A DNA stretch of 41,098 nucleotides, taken from positions 1 to 41,098 of the forward strand of contig JNEM01013795.1 of assembly GCA_000697335.1 (NCBI GenBank). The letters are read 5' to 3'. Positions within the stretch are counted from its first letter, which is position 1, and every line of letters starts with the position of its first letter. A model generated the notes under the pieces. The model was given only the letters and a program-made list of their open reading frames with translations. It did no database searches and was not told the origin of the DNA. Made by a program: the position numbers and the translations under genes. Of the stretch, positions 21,666 through 34,300 are shown piece by piece. The stretch is from Conidiobolus incongruus B7586 (taxonomy: Eukaryota; Entomophthoromycota; Entomophthoromycetes; Entomophthorales; Conidiobolaceae).

Positions 21666-23533
21666 TTATTTTCCAATACAAAACGATTTAAATAATTGGT
21701 CCAAAATATGGTCCAAAGTAATTTCCCCAGTTAATTTGCCTATTTCCATAGTTGCTCCTCGTAGATCTTCGACACTGAGTACTGGATCGATGGGTAATAA
21801 TTCTAAATCATTTTATTAGTATTAAATGAATAGTTGATTACATGGTTAACTACGTATAAAATGCTCTAATTTTTCAACAGCTCTACTAATTAATAATTTA
21901 TGACGCGTTTGAGTGATTACTAAACTGTTGCTGCCTAGAACATTGTCGTATCTGATATCATTGATTTAATAGTGCAATTATATAATGATTGGAATATACT
22001 TACTCAAGTTCAAATTTCTGTTTCAAATGATTTAACACATCGTTCAACCCTTGTTGTGTTTCGCACGACACGTTAAAACTTGGTATGGAATCTAATTGGG
22101 ATTGGGGTAGTCTATTATTTTGATAGAGGTCGGATTTGTTATTGAGAATTATTGTATTAGATTTGTATTCCTCAAGAGAGAATTTAGAATATAGTGATTG
22201 AATGTATTGGTCCTTATCTATAGAATTGAGTTTGGTACCATCGAGTACTAATAGGTTGAAATCGGCTTCTTTGGCTCTAGAATCAGTGTTAACTAAATAT
22301 TTGAATAATATATTAAATTCATTTTACTGTTTGAGAGCTCTTTTCATTCCTTCAACTTCAATTATATCGTCAGAATCTCTAAGACCTGCAGTGTCGACTA
22401 TGATCACTGGAAATCCACCAATTTCAACTCTTACTTCTACCAAATCTCGAGTGGTACCGGCTATTGGCGATACAATTGCAGCTTCTCTCTTTACTATAAA
22501 CAATCGTCAACTTATATTACAAGAGTGAATTTGATGTGTTAATTACCTAGCCAGTTGAGCAAACTACTCTTACCTGCGTTAGGTGGTCCCAAAATAGCCA
22601 ACTTGATACCTTCTCTCAAAATTTCGCCCTTCCTACCATCTTCCAAATGAGACTTGAGGTCTTTAATTAAATCGGTAGCCAATTGGTGACAAGTTTCCAA
22701 TAGTGTTGGATCCAATTGCTCGTCCTCACTGAAATCGATCCAAGCTTCCAGTTGGGATAGTATGTCAATGATACTGTATCGCCATTTTTGGTAGAGTTGG
22801 CCAAGTTCACCCTAATAAAAAATGAATACCATTTTCTTTGAGGAATTTTTTAAAGCTGTTACTTCACTCTGTTTCAAAGCCAATTTCCTCTGTACTTCGG
22901 TTTCAGCATCCAACAAATCTGCAAGACCTTCAACTTGTGTCAAATCTAATTTGCCATTGAAGAATGATCTAAAGCAGCCACGATCAATACAATATCCTAA
23001 CAAAATCCAAACAAAATACCTTTTAGTAAATTCACCACTTTCAGCACTTCGAAAATATTCAAAAGTACTCAAAACTTCTAGCAATTTTCTAACAATTGCT
23101 ACACTTCCATGCACGTGAAACTCCACAACATTCTCTCCCGTGAAACTGTTGGGCTCCTGAAATTTTACGATCATGCCTCTATCAATCAAACTCGAGTTGC
23201 TAGGGTCGTAAATTGGCGTATATGTCAACTTTCCGTGTTGGAATTTTTCTAAAGGCTTTGAAGTTAAGCTGGATATACACTAGGTTTGTAATTAAAAATA
23301 CTTGTAACTATTAACTATTAGAATCATTTTACCTCGAAAGCTTTCGCTCCAGATACTCTAATTACACTCACACCACATTTGCCTTTCCCCGATGTTACCG
23401 CAAATATTGTAGATCTGGAATCATATGTCAAAGAAGAATAATTTCTAATCAAATTTTTATGTAAAATATGATTATTTAATTTGATTTGGTTAATCCTATT
23501 AATTTTTAGATTAGTTAATAGTCTATTCATCAT
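21666..23533 (-). CDS. MSS1: mitochondrial tRNA uridine-34 modification GTPase (MnmE/GTPBP3/Mss1)
   Basis: Eight exons on the minus strand: 23533-23333, 23279-23020, 22968-22863, 22811-22547, 22493-22328, 22276-22004, 21951-21854 and 21802-21666; introns 51-53 nt; 501 residues. The first ~33 residues are basic and hydroxylated, fitting a mitochondrial presequence. The N-terminal folate-binding domain has [22 protein letters not shown] and later [24 protein letters not shown] residues spanning an intron. The G domain has GPPNAGKSS (264-272), AGTTRD (289-294), DTAGLRD (311-317) and NKSD. The C-terminus ends in CIGK, the invariant MnmE cysteine motif. With MTO1/MnmG it makes the 5-taurinomethyl or carboxymethylaminomethyl group on wobble U of mitochondrial tRNAs. 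It is complete and presumably active. Confidence 0.93.
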
Positions 23534-24076
23534 CTTTATTATATTTTATTGGAGTGGAATTTTAGTTAAAATTAATAAATATTGGAATTTATTAATTTCA
23601 AATTGTGGTTACTGTGGAAATTGAACCCTGTCAATTAAAATTGATGGAAAAGGATGGAATAATATTTGTTAAACTTTGAACTTTGAATATTTTTTGTTTT
23701 ATATATTTAATTATTTGATTTGTATAATGATATTAATCATTATTTTTAATAAATTCATGATAATTCAAAATTTGAGAATGATAATAAATATTAGAAATGT
23801 ATATTTGGTTCAAATTTCAATTAGTAATTTTGAGTCTTTAAATATAAAGTAACAAAATAAGACACTTATTTTCGAAAAAATAATAGATCATAAGCATAAT
23901 TGTGACAATTTATTAAAGAGAAATCAAAGTGGCTAAATATTCGGGTATATTACTACATTTACCTTTGAAATTTATGCTCAGCCACATTCATTAAATGCTA
24001 AATGGTGTATATAAACCAAATTGAATTCTTAATACAAATGCTCTAAAGTCACTCTCTGCTTATTGATATTAAGATA
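23534..24076. other. divergent intergenic region between MSS1 and HFM1
   Basis: Shared 543-bp upstream region. A/T-rich; no motif I can support. Confidence 0.5.
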
Positions 24077-27000
24077 ATGAGACGATTTGACCATAACAAC
24101 AGTTCCAAAAAATTTAAGTCAAGTTATCAACGACGACGAGGACAAGATCAGAGTAACAACTATCATTGAACTAATTTGATTCCTTCTGCTAGATTTAATA
24201 TAGGTTATTCTGATATGAGTTCTTCGGAAATGCCTATTTCAAGTGCTCAGCCTGGCCATTATGATAGTAATATTTGATATAATTGATGGATTTTTATTAA
24301 CTTGTATTGATTAGGATTATTACCGGTTTCAGTGTTAGGTTAAAAAAGTGCTAAGTTACATATTGAAGTTAAATTAATGCTATTTAGGAAGTAGATTTTC
24401 CCAATTGTTTCCATATTCTCATCTCAACCGTGTTCAATCTGAGTGCTATGATTCTGTAATATCATCTAATAGATTACTATTCAATCTTCTGATCACAGTA
24501 TTAATTAGATAATGAATACTAATAGCAATATTGTAGTAAATGGTAATGAACAAATACACTGATTAAGTTCCAATTACAATCTAGATTAGCACCTACAGGA
24601 TCTGGTAAAACTGGCATACTTGAGTTAGCCATTTGTAAAGTTTTTTCAATGGATCATTTCGATAAATGCATTTATTTAGCCCCTACTCGAGTATGATCAC
24701 TTTGATTTTATTAAATTTTATACTTATATTTCAGTCGCTATGTTATGAACGATATACCGATTGGAAAGAAAAATTTAGAAAATTACAGTTGTCGTGTAAG
24801 TAATAAAATAATTGTTTGAAATTAGTTTTTAATTGAATTTTAAGGCGTTGAATTCACTGGAGATTCGGATATTGATATGAATGAAGCTTTAAATTATCAT
24901 TTAATGTAATTTCAATCCTAAAATTATTGATTAGTGACTGATTTAAAACATAGATTAACTACACCTGAAAAATGGGATTCTGCCACAAGAAAAAAGTAAG
25001 CTACATAGTCAATTTAATTAACTCAAAACAACTAAATTTTTAGTTTTTTACCAAATTATCAAATGATGAAAAAAATTAAATTAATCATGGTTAGTTTGAT
25101 ATTGTTTATTTTTTTCAGCATTATATATTGTATTTTCTAGATTGACGAAGTTCATATTCTCAACGAAAATAGAGGAGCAGCATTAGAAGCACTTGTAAAT
25201 TGATTTTTGATCGTTAAATATAAATTATCAATATTATATATAGATCAGTCGAATGAAGTCAACATTTTCCAATATCAGAATAATCTCCGTATCAGCCACA
25301 ATTCCTAACATTAGTAGCATTGCAAATTGGATAAGCACTCCAGATAAAACTTTCATGAGATTAAATACTACGATCAAAGTATTCGGTGAAAATTATAGAC
25401 CTGTTCCCTTGAAAAAGATTGTAATTTCGTTTAACAGAAATGGCAAGAACCCATTTGTATTTGATCAATCCTTGAATCACAAATTACCAGGAATTATCAA
25501 AGATTATTCAGATTCTAAACCCACATTAGTTTTTTGTACTTCTAGGAAAGCAGCACAGAATTCTTGCAAATTTTTATGTGATAGGATTCAAGAAAATAAG
25601 AAGCTTGCTATTAACGTAAGCCAATCATTATTATCTTCAGGAATTGTAGATATGATCCAGGACTCGACTTTGAAATCTTATATTGTGAACGGAATCGGAT
25701 ACCATCATGCTGGATTAGGATACCAAGATAAACAAATTGTCGAAAATGCATTTCGTGAAGGAAGATTATCAACTTTATGTAAATTTTTATATTACTATTT
25801 GTTTTCAATTACGTTTAAATATCTTAGGTACAACATCTACACTGGCAGTTGGAGTATTTTGAATTTAAGATATTTCCAAAAAAAATTTTAATAATGATTA
25901 GGTCAATTTACCAGCTCACTTGGTCGTGATTAAATCTACAAAAGGTAATATTTCATTCAATTAAACAATTGCTAATTTTTTAGGATACTTTAGTTCGGAA
26001 TATAGACAATATTCAGATTTAGAAATTTTACAAATGATTGGAAGAGCAGGAAGACCGCAATTCGATACTTTAGCTACTGCAGTAATATTAACGGACGATG
26101 AGACCAGAGATCATTATGAAAATTTGATTAATGGAAAACAATTTATCGAAAGCTGGTATTAAAACTATTAAATATATTTTAACAATATTAGTTTAAAAAT
26201 TTAGTTTACATAAATCTTTGATCGAACATTTGAATGCAGAAATATGCTTGGGCTCTGTTAAAAATATACAAGAAGCAATTCATTGGTAATTGAAAATTAT
26301 AAATAAAGAAAATTTAGCCTAATCTTCAATAGGTTAAAAACCACCTATCTATATGTTCGAATTCAAGAAAATCCCTCTTATTATTCATTTTTATCCAATA
26401 CTGGTATATTAATAAATCCAGAGAAAAATTTAGAAGGTAAAAATAAAAGATTTGTATTAACATTGTTAACTCTGTTTAGCATTATGTATTAAAAATCTAA
26501 ATCTTCTTGATAAAAATGGAATCATTAATATTGATCCAATCAATGAAAATTTTATTTCAACTGGTATATATTGATATGTAAAAATACTATCCAATTAATT
26601 TCAAAAAATTAAGCTTTAAGCCATACAATGTCGAAATACTATTTGAAATTTGAAACAATGTTGTTATTGATACAAGAAAAGAAGAATTGGACTTTAGAAC
26701 AATTGGTATTATTTTATTAGCTTATAATTTTGATCATTTGCACTTAATTTTTAGATTACACTTATTTCACAATCAGAAGAATTTCATGAGATTAGATTTC
26801 AACCTGGCGAAAAACCTGGTTTAAATTATTTGTTGAGAGATCCAGGAATTAAATACAAGATGACAAAAGTCAAATCGATAAGTGACAAAGTTAACGTTTT
26901 GATTCAAGTTAATCAACCATATAATTTAAAAAATTAATATTGATATGATTGTCTTAGGCACATATTGGAAATGTTAGCCTCAGTTCTGTTAAAAATTTTA

Positions 27001-28633
27001 ATATCAATATCGAATCCCTGAAAATTAGCTCTTTGGCTTCAAGATTGTGCAAATGTACTAAAATTATATTTATTAAATAAATAATATAATCAATTTGTTC
27101 TAGGCTTAGTTGAAATATCCAAGCATTATAAATTAGCTGGAAGTTTGAAAAATGCTTTAACATTGTAATCTCTTTAAAAATCATAGATTTTGATATTTAC
27201 TTTGGTTTAGGAATAGATGCATTAAAAATAAATTATGGCCAGAAGACTTGAAATTAAAACAATTGAAAAATCTGGGTATATTTTATTATTAAAAAGCTTG
27301 GGATGTATTTTAATTTTTAGGTCCAACTACGTCCAAATCGCTATTTATGAATGGTATCAAAACCTTTGAGGATTTAATTAATACAGAGCCTAGAAAAATT
27401 GAACTGGTATGAATTAAATATTTGTGATTAGTTTATTCGATTGAGTTTATAATATAGATACTTAAACGAAATCCCCCTTTTGGGAATAATGTAATAATCA
27501 ATATAATTGAGTATTCTCATATTATAACCTGAATAGATTATCGAAGCAGCAAAATGCTTACCACAGTTTTTCATGAATGCTCAAAAGGTATATATTTCCT
27601 AAATATCTAATAATAAATCTAATATTTTAGGATGGCTCGAATAATTTCATCCAAGTAGCAATTGGCTTAAAAAATCCCGAACTAGCCCAAGTTACTAAAG
27701 ACGGATTCCCATTTTTCGCATCATTAATTATTTCCACATCTCAAAATGAGTTAATTTTTTATTCGAGATACACGTAATTAACTAAACATTATTTAAATAA
27801 ATATTAAAATAATTTTTTAGATTATATAAATTGATTAAGGCTATTGAGCTAAAAATATCGATTAAAGATTATCAAGATCAAAATATCTTGGTTCAATTAT
27901 TTAGCGATGATATAGGTATTTATTACAAAAATTTTTGGAAAACTTGATTAATTTCAATTTTAGATGGATTGGATATTGAAACTAAGTTTGAAAAATTTCA
28001 AAATATTGAATCATCAGCAGTTATTGAACTAATAAACACAGTTTAGAATATACAAATTAATCTTTATTATTAGACTACCCAAATTGAGTCAGATATCAAA
28101 CATCCACAGGAAACACGAATCAATTATGACCAAGAGCATTGTTCAAAATCTAATTTTCAAGATTTATATAACCAATTCAACATTCAAGTGAATGAAAATC
28201 AGGAAAAGTAATTATTAATAGCAGATTTCATAATTTTTATTAACTAGATCATAGATGTGCCAATATTTCGAGTATAAATACTTCAACTTCCGAGAATGAA
28301 AAAGCACCAGATTTAGGGTAATTTTTAATATTAATATACTTCAATAATACTTAATCTTTTTAGTATATTCTTCGATAACTATGATGAGGTTTATATTCAA
28401 GAAGAAAATAAAGATATTGAGTCTGATAGACAAAATACTATAAAGGTACAAATATAAATTTTATTCGATATGATTTATTAAGTTGGACTAAGCCAAATAA
28501 AACTAACGATGTCAAAAATGACGAGAATGAAGTTGACGATATCGATATGAACGAGAAAACCGTAATTAAACCTAATTCAGTTTCAAACTTTTTAAAATGG
28601 TTGGATAATTGGACTACTATGAATCAACATTAG
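24077..28633 (+). CDS. HFM1: meiotic crossover DNA helicase HFM1/Mer3, 33 exons
   Basis: Built exon by exon, in phase throughout, to a 1008-residue protein. Exons start at 24077, 24204, 24315, 24388, 24509, 24590, 24735, 24845, 24954, 25044, 25141, 25244 (535 nt, ends 25778), 25828, 25902, 25984, 26205, 26333, 26480, 26614, 26755, 26958, 27104, 27211, 27321, 27458, 27537, 27631, 27821, 27964, 28074, 28255, 28364 and 28493. Motifs: helicase I APTGSGKT (89-96), Ia APTRSLCYERY, TTPEKWDS, II DEVH (194-197), III SAT (227-229), TTSTLAVGVNLPAHLV, VI QMIGRAGRPQFD (from 428), then ESCLHKSLIEHL, a Sec63 domain (from about 560, SKYYLKFETM) and a helix-hairpin-helix GPTTSKSLFMNGI. Mer3 unwinds and stabilises recombination intermediates for interfering crossovers in meiosis. 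Residues after about 880 are a polar acidic tail, where exon calls are less certain. It implies a sexual cycle, past or present. Confidence 0.9.
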
Positions 28634-29942
28634 CTTCAATCTTAATCTTAGTTTGATATTGTTAATACTATTAAAAATGTTATTAGGTATTGATCAAAAT
28701 TTCGCTACTCGCATCCAACAATAAACTATTTTTAATAAATACATTCAAAGCTTGAATAATTTGTCATATTTGTATTACAATTAATTTATGTAAATGGAAA
28801 TATAATTTTTGAACAATCAATATTTTACATTAAATTTTTTTTAAAATAAATTAATTCATCAACAACTAAAACTTATTTATACATTATTTCGGAACAAAAA
28901 CATTGTACTTATTATATAATAATAAAGATGACACAATTTTCAAAGTTAACAATAATCAAAATAGCTCACATTCAAAAAATAAATGAAGTTATATATTTAT
29001 AGAAATATTTCAACTGGGAATAATTAGTCTTTTTATTTTTATATTGGATGATTAAAATATGAATTGTTGAATATTTATATAGATGTATTAATGATCAAAA
29101 ATTGAATGTTGATATTATGAAATTATAAGATATAATAACTTTAATAATTATTTCCATAAATTTATCATAATAATTAAATATTAGTACTATAATTATATAA
29201 ACAGATAATCATTTATAAGTTATTTTCCTTTAGATTTTAAATTTACTAATTATCATTATACTAGAAGTCATATTCAAATATTATTAATGATTTTAATCAC
29301 GGTTTATTAAAATATTTGTCAATTTCTTTGTCATTTATTTATAGTTTATATCTAATATATCCAATATAAACTAAACTATATAAAATTTACCATTTAAATC
29401 AATTTATTGAAATTTTAAAAAACGTGAGGAATTATAAAATCTTCTTTAAAGTTTAATACCAGTTAAAAACTATCTTAAACTAGATCCATATCCACAATAA
29501 ATAGATTTATATAGTGATATGGATAAATTTTGCAATTTGAAAAGATTATTGGTAGAAACTGGCGAGTTTGGTTGATTTTGAAGTGATAAATATGTTAATT
29601 GATTTTATTAATAAATTGTGGGCTTGATGACTTGGATACATGTTGAGAAGTGGACGGTTAATTTGGATTGATTAGATCATTTGTTAAACTCGTTGGTATT
29701 TGGGCTGGGGCGATCATTAAACAGTACTCAATGCCAATTTTTGGAATCCATCAAAAATACTATTCATAAATAATGTGTTAAATTAAGTGTACTGTATTGG
29801 AGGAATTCTTACAAGCGATATTTTAGCTTGTTGAGAATGAATTTATTCAGCTTGTATTGTGAGATTGGTTTGGATATAATAACGAGAGCAATATTGTAAT
29901 TGGATTGTTGGAAAGATAGAGTACAGCGTGAAAATAATATGT
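28634..29942. other. intergenic region between convergent HFM1 and PRO3
   Basis: Mostly A/T-rich. From about 29540 to 29940 the G+C rises and includes a possible small-RNA segment at 29640-29760 (separate entry). No open frame is convincing apart from shadows of the reductase gene. Confidence 0.5.
29636..29765 (+). ncRNA. candidate structured RNA with Sm-like site (weak)
   Basis: Island of raised G+C in a gene-free stretch. It ends with CCAATTTTTGGAATCC near 29734-29750, which contains an Sm-site-like AATTTTTGG. None of the conserved marks of U1, U2, U4, U5 or U6 were found, so this is only a pointer. Confidence 0.15.
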
Positions 29943-30845
29943 TTAGTCCTTGAGACTTTGAGCAATCTCTCTGGATCGATTAACACAGGCATTAATACCT
30001 TTGGTAACAGCGTTGCCAAAATTGGCTTTCTTGAAAGCTTCGATAGCAGCGTGTGTCGTGCCATTGGGGCTGGTAACATTCTTGCGAAGTTGCTCAGGGT
30101 CTTGCAACTTTTCAAAGTCCTCCCCAAATAACATCTTGCCACTTCCAATAGCTGTTGTAGCAGCAAGTGATCGAGCAACTTCTTTAGGAAGGCCTATCCT
30201 AACTGCTTCCTTTTCGATTAGTTCAATCATATAGAAAAAGTATGCTGGGCCAGATCCACTGACAGCTGTTACGACATCTAGATGTTCTTCTTTGGCCAGC
30301 CAAAATAACCCCTTCGGAGCAGAGACAGATTGTAATACAGCATTTACCAAGTTTTTGTGATGTTCTGTAACTGTCGAATCACCATATATGCCTATGGCAC
30401 CAAAATTAACCAAACATGGAGTATTAGGCATCGTTCTGACTAGAGGAATTTGAGAAGCTTTGCTTTGATCAGATGCAGCAGCCAGCCATTTGCGATATGA
30501 ACTCATCTGAACACCAGCAGCAACTGATAAAAGTAAGGGTTTGTTTCGTATAATTTCCTTACCAAGGTCTCCTGTTAAAATCGTTTTCACTATATCAGGC
30601 TTGACAGCTAATATGACAGCATCTACAGGCTGGGATTCAATTGAAAAAGCAGGTTGTTTGTCAGATCTGATCCTGACACCTAACTCTTTTTTCAATGCTT
30701 CAGCTTTCTGTAAATCGGGTTCACATACAACAATCTGATTGGGAGGCATGTGCTGGCGAAGACCACCAATTACGGCTCTGGCAACATTACCTCCACCAAC
30801 AAAGCTGATTTTAGATTTTTGTAATAAATTAGTAATTATGGACAT
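29943..30845 (-). CDS. PRO3: pyrroline-5-carboxylate reductase (ProC/Pro3)
   Basis: Intronless 300-residue protein. It catalyses the last step of proline synthesis, reducing 1-pyrroline-5-carboxylate with NAD(P)H, usually in the cytosol in fungi. Rossmann loop SFVGGGNVARAVIGGL (14-29), AVKPD (80-84), SVAAGV (107-112), RTMPNTPCLV (137-146), and the C-terminal all-helical dimer domain with TAVSGSGPAYFFYMIE (193-208) and NVTSPNGTTHAAIEAF (256-271), all family hallmarks. The cofactor loop reads GGGNV instead of the commoner GxGNM, a conservative change. Length is normal. The start is the first ATG. Codon use and G+C are typical of the well-conserved genes here. Confidence 0.95.
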   Translation of the reverse strand: MSIITNLLQKSKISFVGGGNVARAVIGGLRQHMPPNQIVVCEPDLQKAEALKKELGVRIRSDKQPAFSIESQPVDAVILAVKPDIVKTILTGDLGKEIIRNKPLLLSVAAGVQMSSYRKWLAAASDQSKASQIPLVRTMPNTPCLVNFGAIGIYGDSTVTEHHKNLVNAVLQSVSAPKGLFWLAKEEHLDVVTAVSGSGPAYFFYMIELIEKEAVRIGLPKEVARSLAATTAIGSGKMLFGEDFEKLQDPEQLRKNVTSPNGTTHAAIEAFKKANFGNAVTKGINACVNRSREIAQSLKD

Positions 30846-30982
30846 TATTTATTTGAGTATGAATAATAAAATATATTTTGTAAATGTATATATTTTGAGT
30901 TAATTTGGCATTGTTTAAATAGACTCAAGAAATCATTCATACGAAGTCAGCAAGAGTTATGGGATGAACCCTGAGAACGAAT

Positions 30983-31006
30983 CATTTGAGGGTCATTCAT
31001 CAAATG
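30983..31006. other. 7-bp stem-loop
   Basis: CATTTGA at 30983-30989 pairs perfectly with TCAAATG at 31000-31006 around a 10-nt loop, in a G+C-richer patch upstream of PRO3. Function unknown. Confidence 0.35.
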
Positions 31007-31238
31007 GAGGGTATAAGCTATACGTAAATCTTATCAATTCAAGATCATATGTCAATCAAAACCTCCATATTAATTAATATAGATCAATATGATATATTGA
31101 TGATATGATAATCTAGTTATATTGATCAATGCTAGATAAATATCTTTAGCTTGATTAATAACTGCCCTTAATATAAATTATTTAATAATTGACAATCTTT
31201 CGAAAATCCTCAATATACAAAGTACCTACAATTTCCTT

Positions 31239-31311
31239 TACATCAAACTAAAACGAACCGCAATGATATCATTTCGAATCCTTCAAATGAATTAAAGGTG
31301 TATTTGATGTA
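31239..31311. repeat. 9-bp inverted repeat enclosing 55 nt
   Basis: TACATCAAA at 31239-31247 and TTTGATGTA at 31303-31311 are perfect inverted partners. Could be a small RNA stem, the ends of a tiny nonautonomous element, or chance in A/T-rich DNA. Confidence 0.3.
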
Positions 31312-34300
31312 GATTTACAATCCGAAATTCCCCAATTGATAAACTATTTTATCCATTCACTTTGTTTTTATGAAATAAAAGCTAATATATTTCAGTTATA
31401 TAACTTATTTAGAAAGTTAATAAGTGAATTTTACTAGAACCAAGTTACTATTATTTCATAAAGACAAGTTTACAACAACTAATTCATGATGATATCAGCT
31501 GTGGTTCTTTCACCACGTTGAAACTGTTTAATGACGACATTGGATAATATTCAATTGTTTTGGATTAATTGCGTCCTATAGTAAAATCGTTTCAAATCTT
31601 TTTCTTTTGGAATGAATAGTGGCGAGTTTGCCGGTTATATCCATAAATAACTTTTAACATTACAGCTTATGAATTACATCGAAATTGAACTGCTGGTTAA
31701 TATGTATTTTTTTCAAGTCTTTTGCCAAGGATTATAACATCATATTAATATTACAAAACTTATAAATTATTTTAGTGATTTGTAAATGAGTATAAACCCT
31801 AATTTAATATATTGAATCTTTCGCCAAGTTTGGGAATTCTTTCAAGTGGATCATATATTTTGTAATCAAGATTTAATTGTTTAATTCGAATGTCTGTAAT
31901 TATTGAATATATAAGTATATTCATTAATACAATTAAATAAGTTTAATATATCTGATAGTGAAAGGAGTTAATCAACAGTTTTTGATTTATTGTTTTAAAT
32001 ATTTGAAAATATTTAAATAATATTATTTAAATAACTCAGCTGAGTATTTCCCTAATTTTGTTAAAATTTTTATAACCAAAATTTAGAAAATGCTATTCAA
32101 AATTGGATTTTTTATATTGAAATTCAGGTTTCAAAAAAAGAAAAAAAACTGTAAATTGAATATTATTGAATACTAAATCAGAGTTATGACTTGTATTTTC
32201 AAATATTTCCATATTTTAAATCATATATTACCAAGTTATATTATGTTAGACTTTTCAAATAATTAAAAATTTAAAATTATTTTGAATTTAATGAATATAG
32301 ACAATTTTGGTATTGTAACTGATGAAAATTTTCTCAAATTTTGTGTATAGCAAATTTTTATATTGATTACTTATTGATTTAATTGCTATCTTAAAAATAA
32401 TTCTTCCAATCTAAATTGGAAATTATTCAATTAGAATAATTTATTTTTCATAGTAAATATATGTTCATTATTATCTAATAATTTTTAAATGTGAAAAATA
32501 ATATATTCCAAAATTTCTTGAACAGAATTATTTCTAGGTTAATATGCTACTTTTCAAATTGATCAAATCCATGATTTAATAGTTTGTATTATTTTATTCA
32601 AGAGATAATATTAATGACTATTTTGTAATTTCATATTCCAATTTTCATTTACTTCATACTAACTGTTTTTCACTGTAAAATTATTCGATTTATAATAATT
32701 TTTGAAATTTTATTATCAAATAGATAGTTTGGTAATCTTTTGAATTACTATGAAACATTGGATATAAAGAAACAAAAAGTATAAGCAAAAATATTGATTA
32801 TACTTGATTTAAATAATTCTTTAATTATATACAAAAGATTATCAACTGATTGAATTATTCGAACTTGAATATTTATCTATATATTGAGCTGTATATTTTT
32901 TCTTTGTATAAAAAACTACTTCCAAAATATTTAACTATAACGGGTAATTGCTATATTATAACCTTGAAAATTGCATAAATACAAAAATAGTTATGTTTTT
33001 ATTTCATACATAAATTAGCTTATTCTACACTTTTATCGTAGTTATCAGGCATCAGCATAAAGCGGGGTGTAATCAGACTATTTGTTGATTTTAAAATAGG
33101 TGTCATGTTGAATTCATTGACCGGATAATAAAATCTGAATATCAACCAATCAAATCAAAAGAGCAACAATTTATTGTATATTCAACTATCAAAACTTTTT
33201 AAACAATAAACCTAAGGCCATATGATAACAACTGCTGATATCATTCCAAAATTTTTTTTCATATCATATGATACTCAAAACTCTCTCTATATTTTAAAAA
33301 ATTCATTATTTTTAAAGTTATCCATTGAAAAATAGCAAAAAATGGAAATTTGTTAATAATGAAGACATGCATATTTTAAAGGAAAAGTTTGATCTATTAA
33401 TAATTATTCTATCCACTTGAAGAAGGGTTAGAGTATAGTTGGTAAGTCATATGACTATTTCGGTATTTGCCAAAAAATAATTATATTAAAATTGTTAATT
33501 TTGAAGAATATTATTATCAAAATATAAAATATATTTGGAATAATGTGTTTATTGATATAATATTTTGTATTATTGACTGTAATTCTGGTCAATATCAATT
33601 AAAATTGGATGATAAAACTATGATTGTTCATCAAATAGTATGACTAAGAATAATTTAGACCAATATTTAATTAACATATATTATATTTTGCCTCACTTCA
33701 TAAGTAATTACAATAATGAGAATTTGAAATTTCAAGAATCCAATATACAAAGGTTTAAACTAACTGTACAAAAATTATATTAATATTAACAATTATCATT
33801 AATAATACAATAGAATGTATATTATAGTTTGAATTCAGTTTCAGCTAGTAATGTTTTGTTTTGTATAAAAATTCACACAATCCATCAATATATCTTAGGC
33901 CCTATGCGGAACATTGATAGAATTGCATGAACCTTGTCTTTGAGAATTTATTAGAATGACTTTCGCTTTTAATCAGTGACACTTTATTAATAAGGCTATT
34001 ATTTGAATTGTCTCCAAAATATATATAGTTTCTAAGAAATTCAATACAATCAATATTAATACAAGGTTTCAATCTATATTATTCATTCAGATATATCAAA
34101 CAATCAAATAATCAACCAATATTAGTGAATATAAATACCAAATATTACAAAATATGATTTAAGTGGTGAATAAGCGAATGATCACGACAAGTATCACAAT
34201 ATCAAAGCTGGATCTTTGTAATGTTTGTTCCTTAAATCATACTATAAATCCATTTTGCTTTAATGTATTACCAATTATAATCTCAAAAATTAAGATGTGT

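Noticed and set aside
28044-28046. In-frame TAG as the end of HFM1
   Set aside because: A donor at 28020 and acceptor at 28073 make a 54-nt intron that removes it and continues in phase into three further polar exons and a clean stop at 28633.
29843-30234. Frames opposite and beside the reductase gene
   Set aside because: Shadows of the 300-residue reductase in other frames.
31480-31560. C/D-box-like snoRNA (ATGATGA followed by a GTGGT/ACCAC hairpin)
   Set aside because: No proper D box or terminal stem could be placed.
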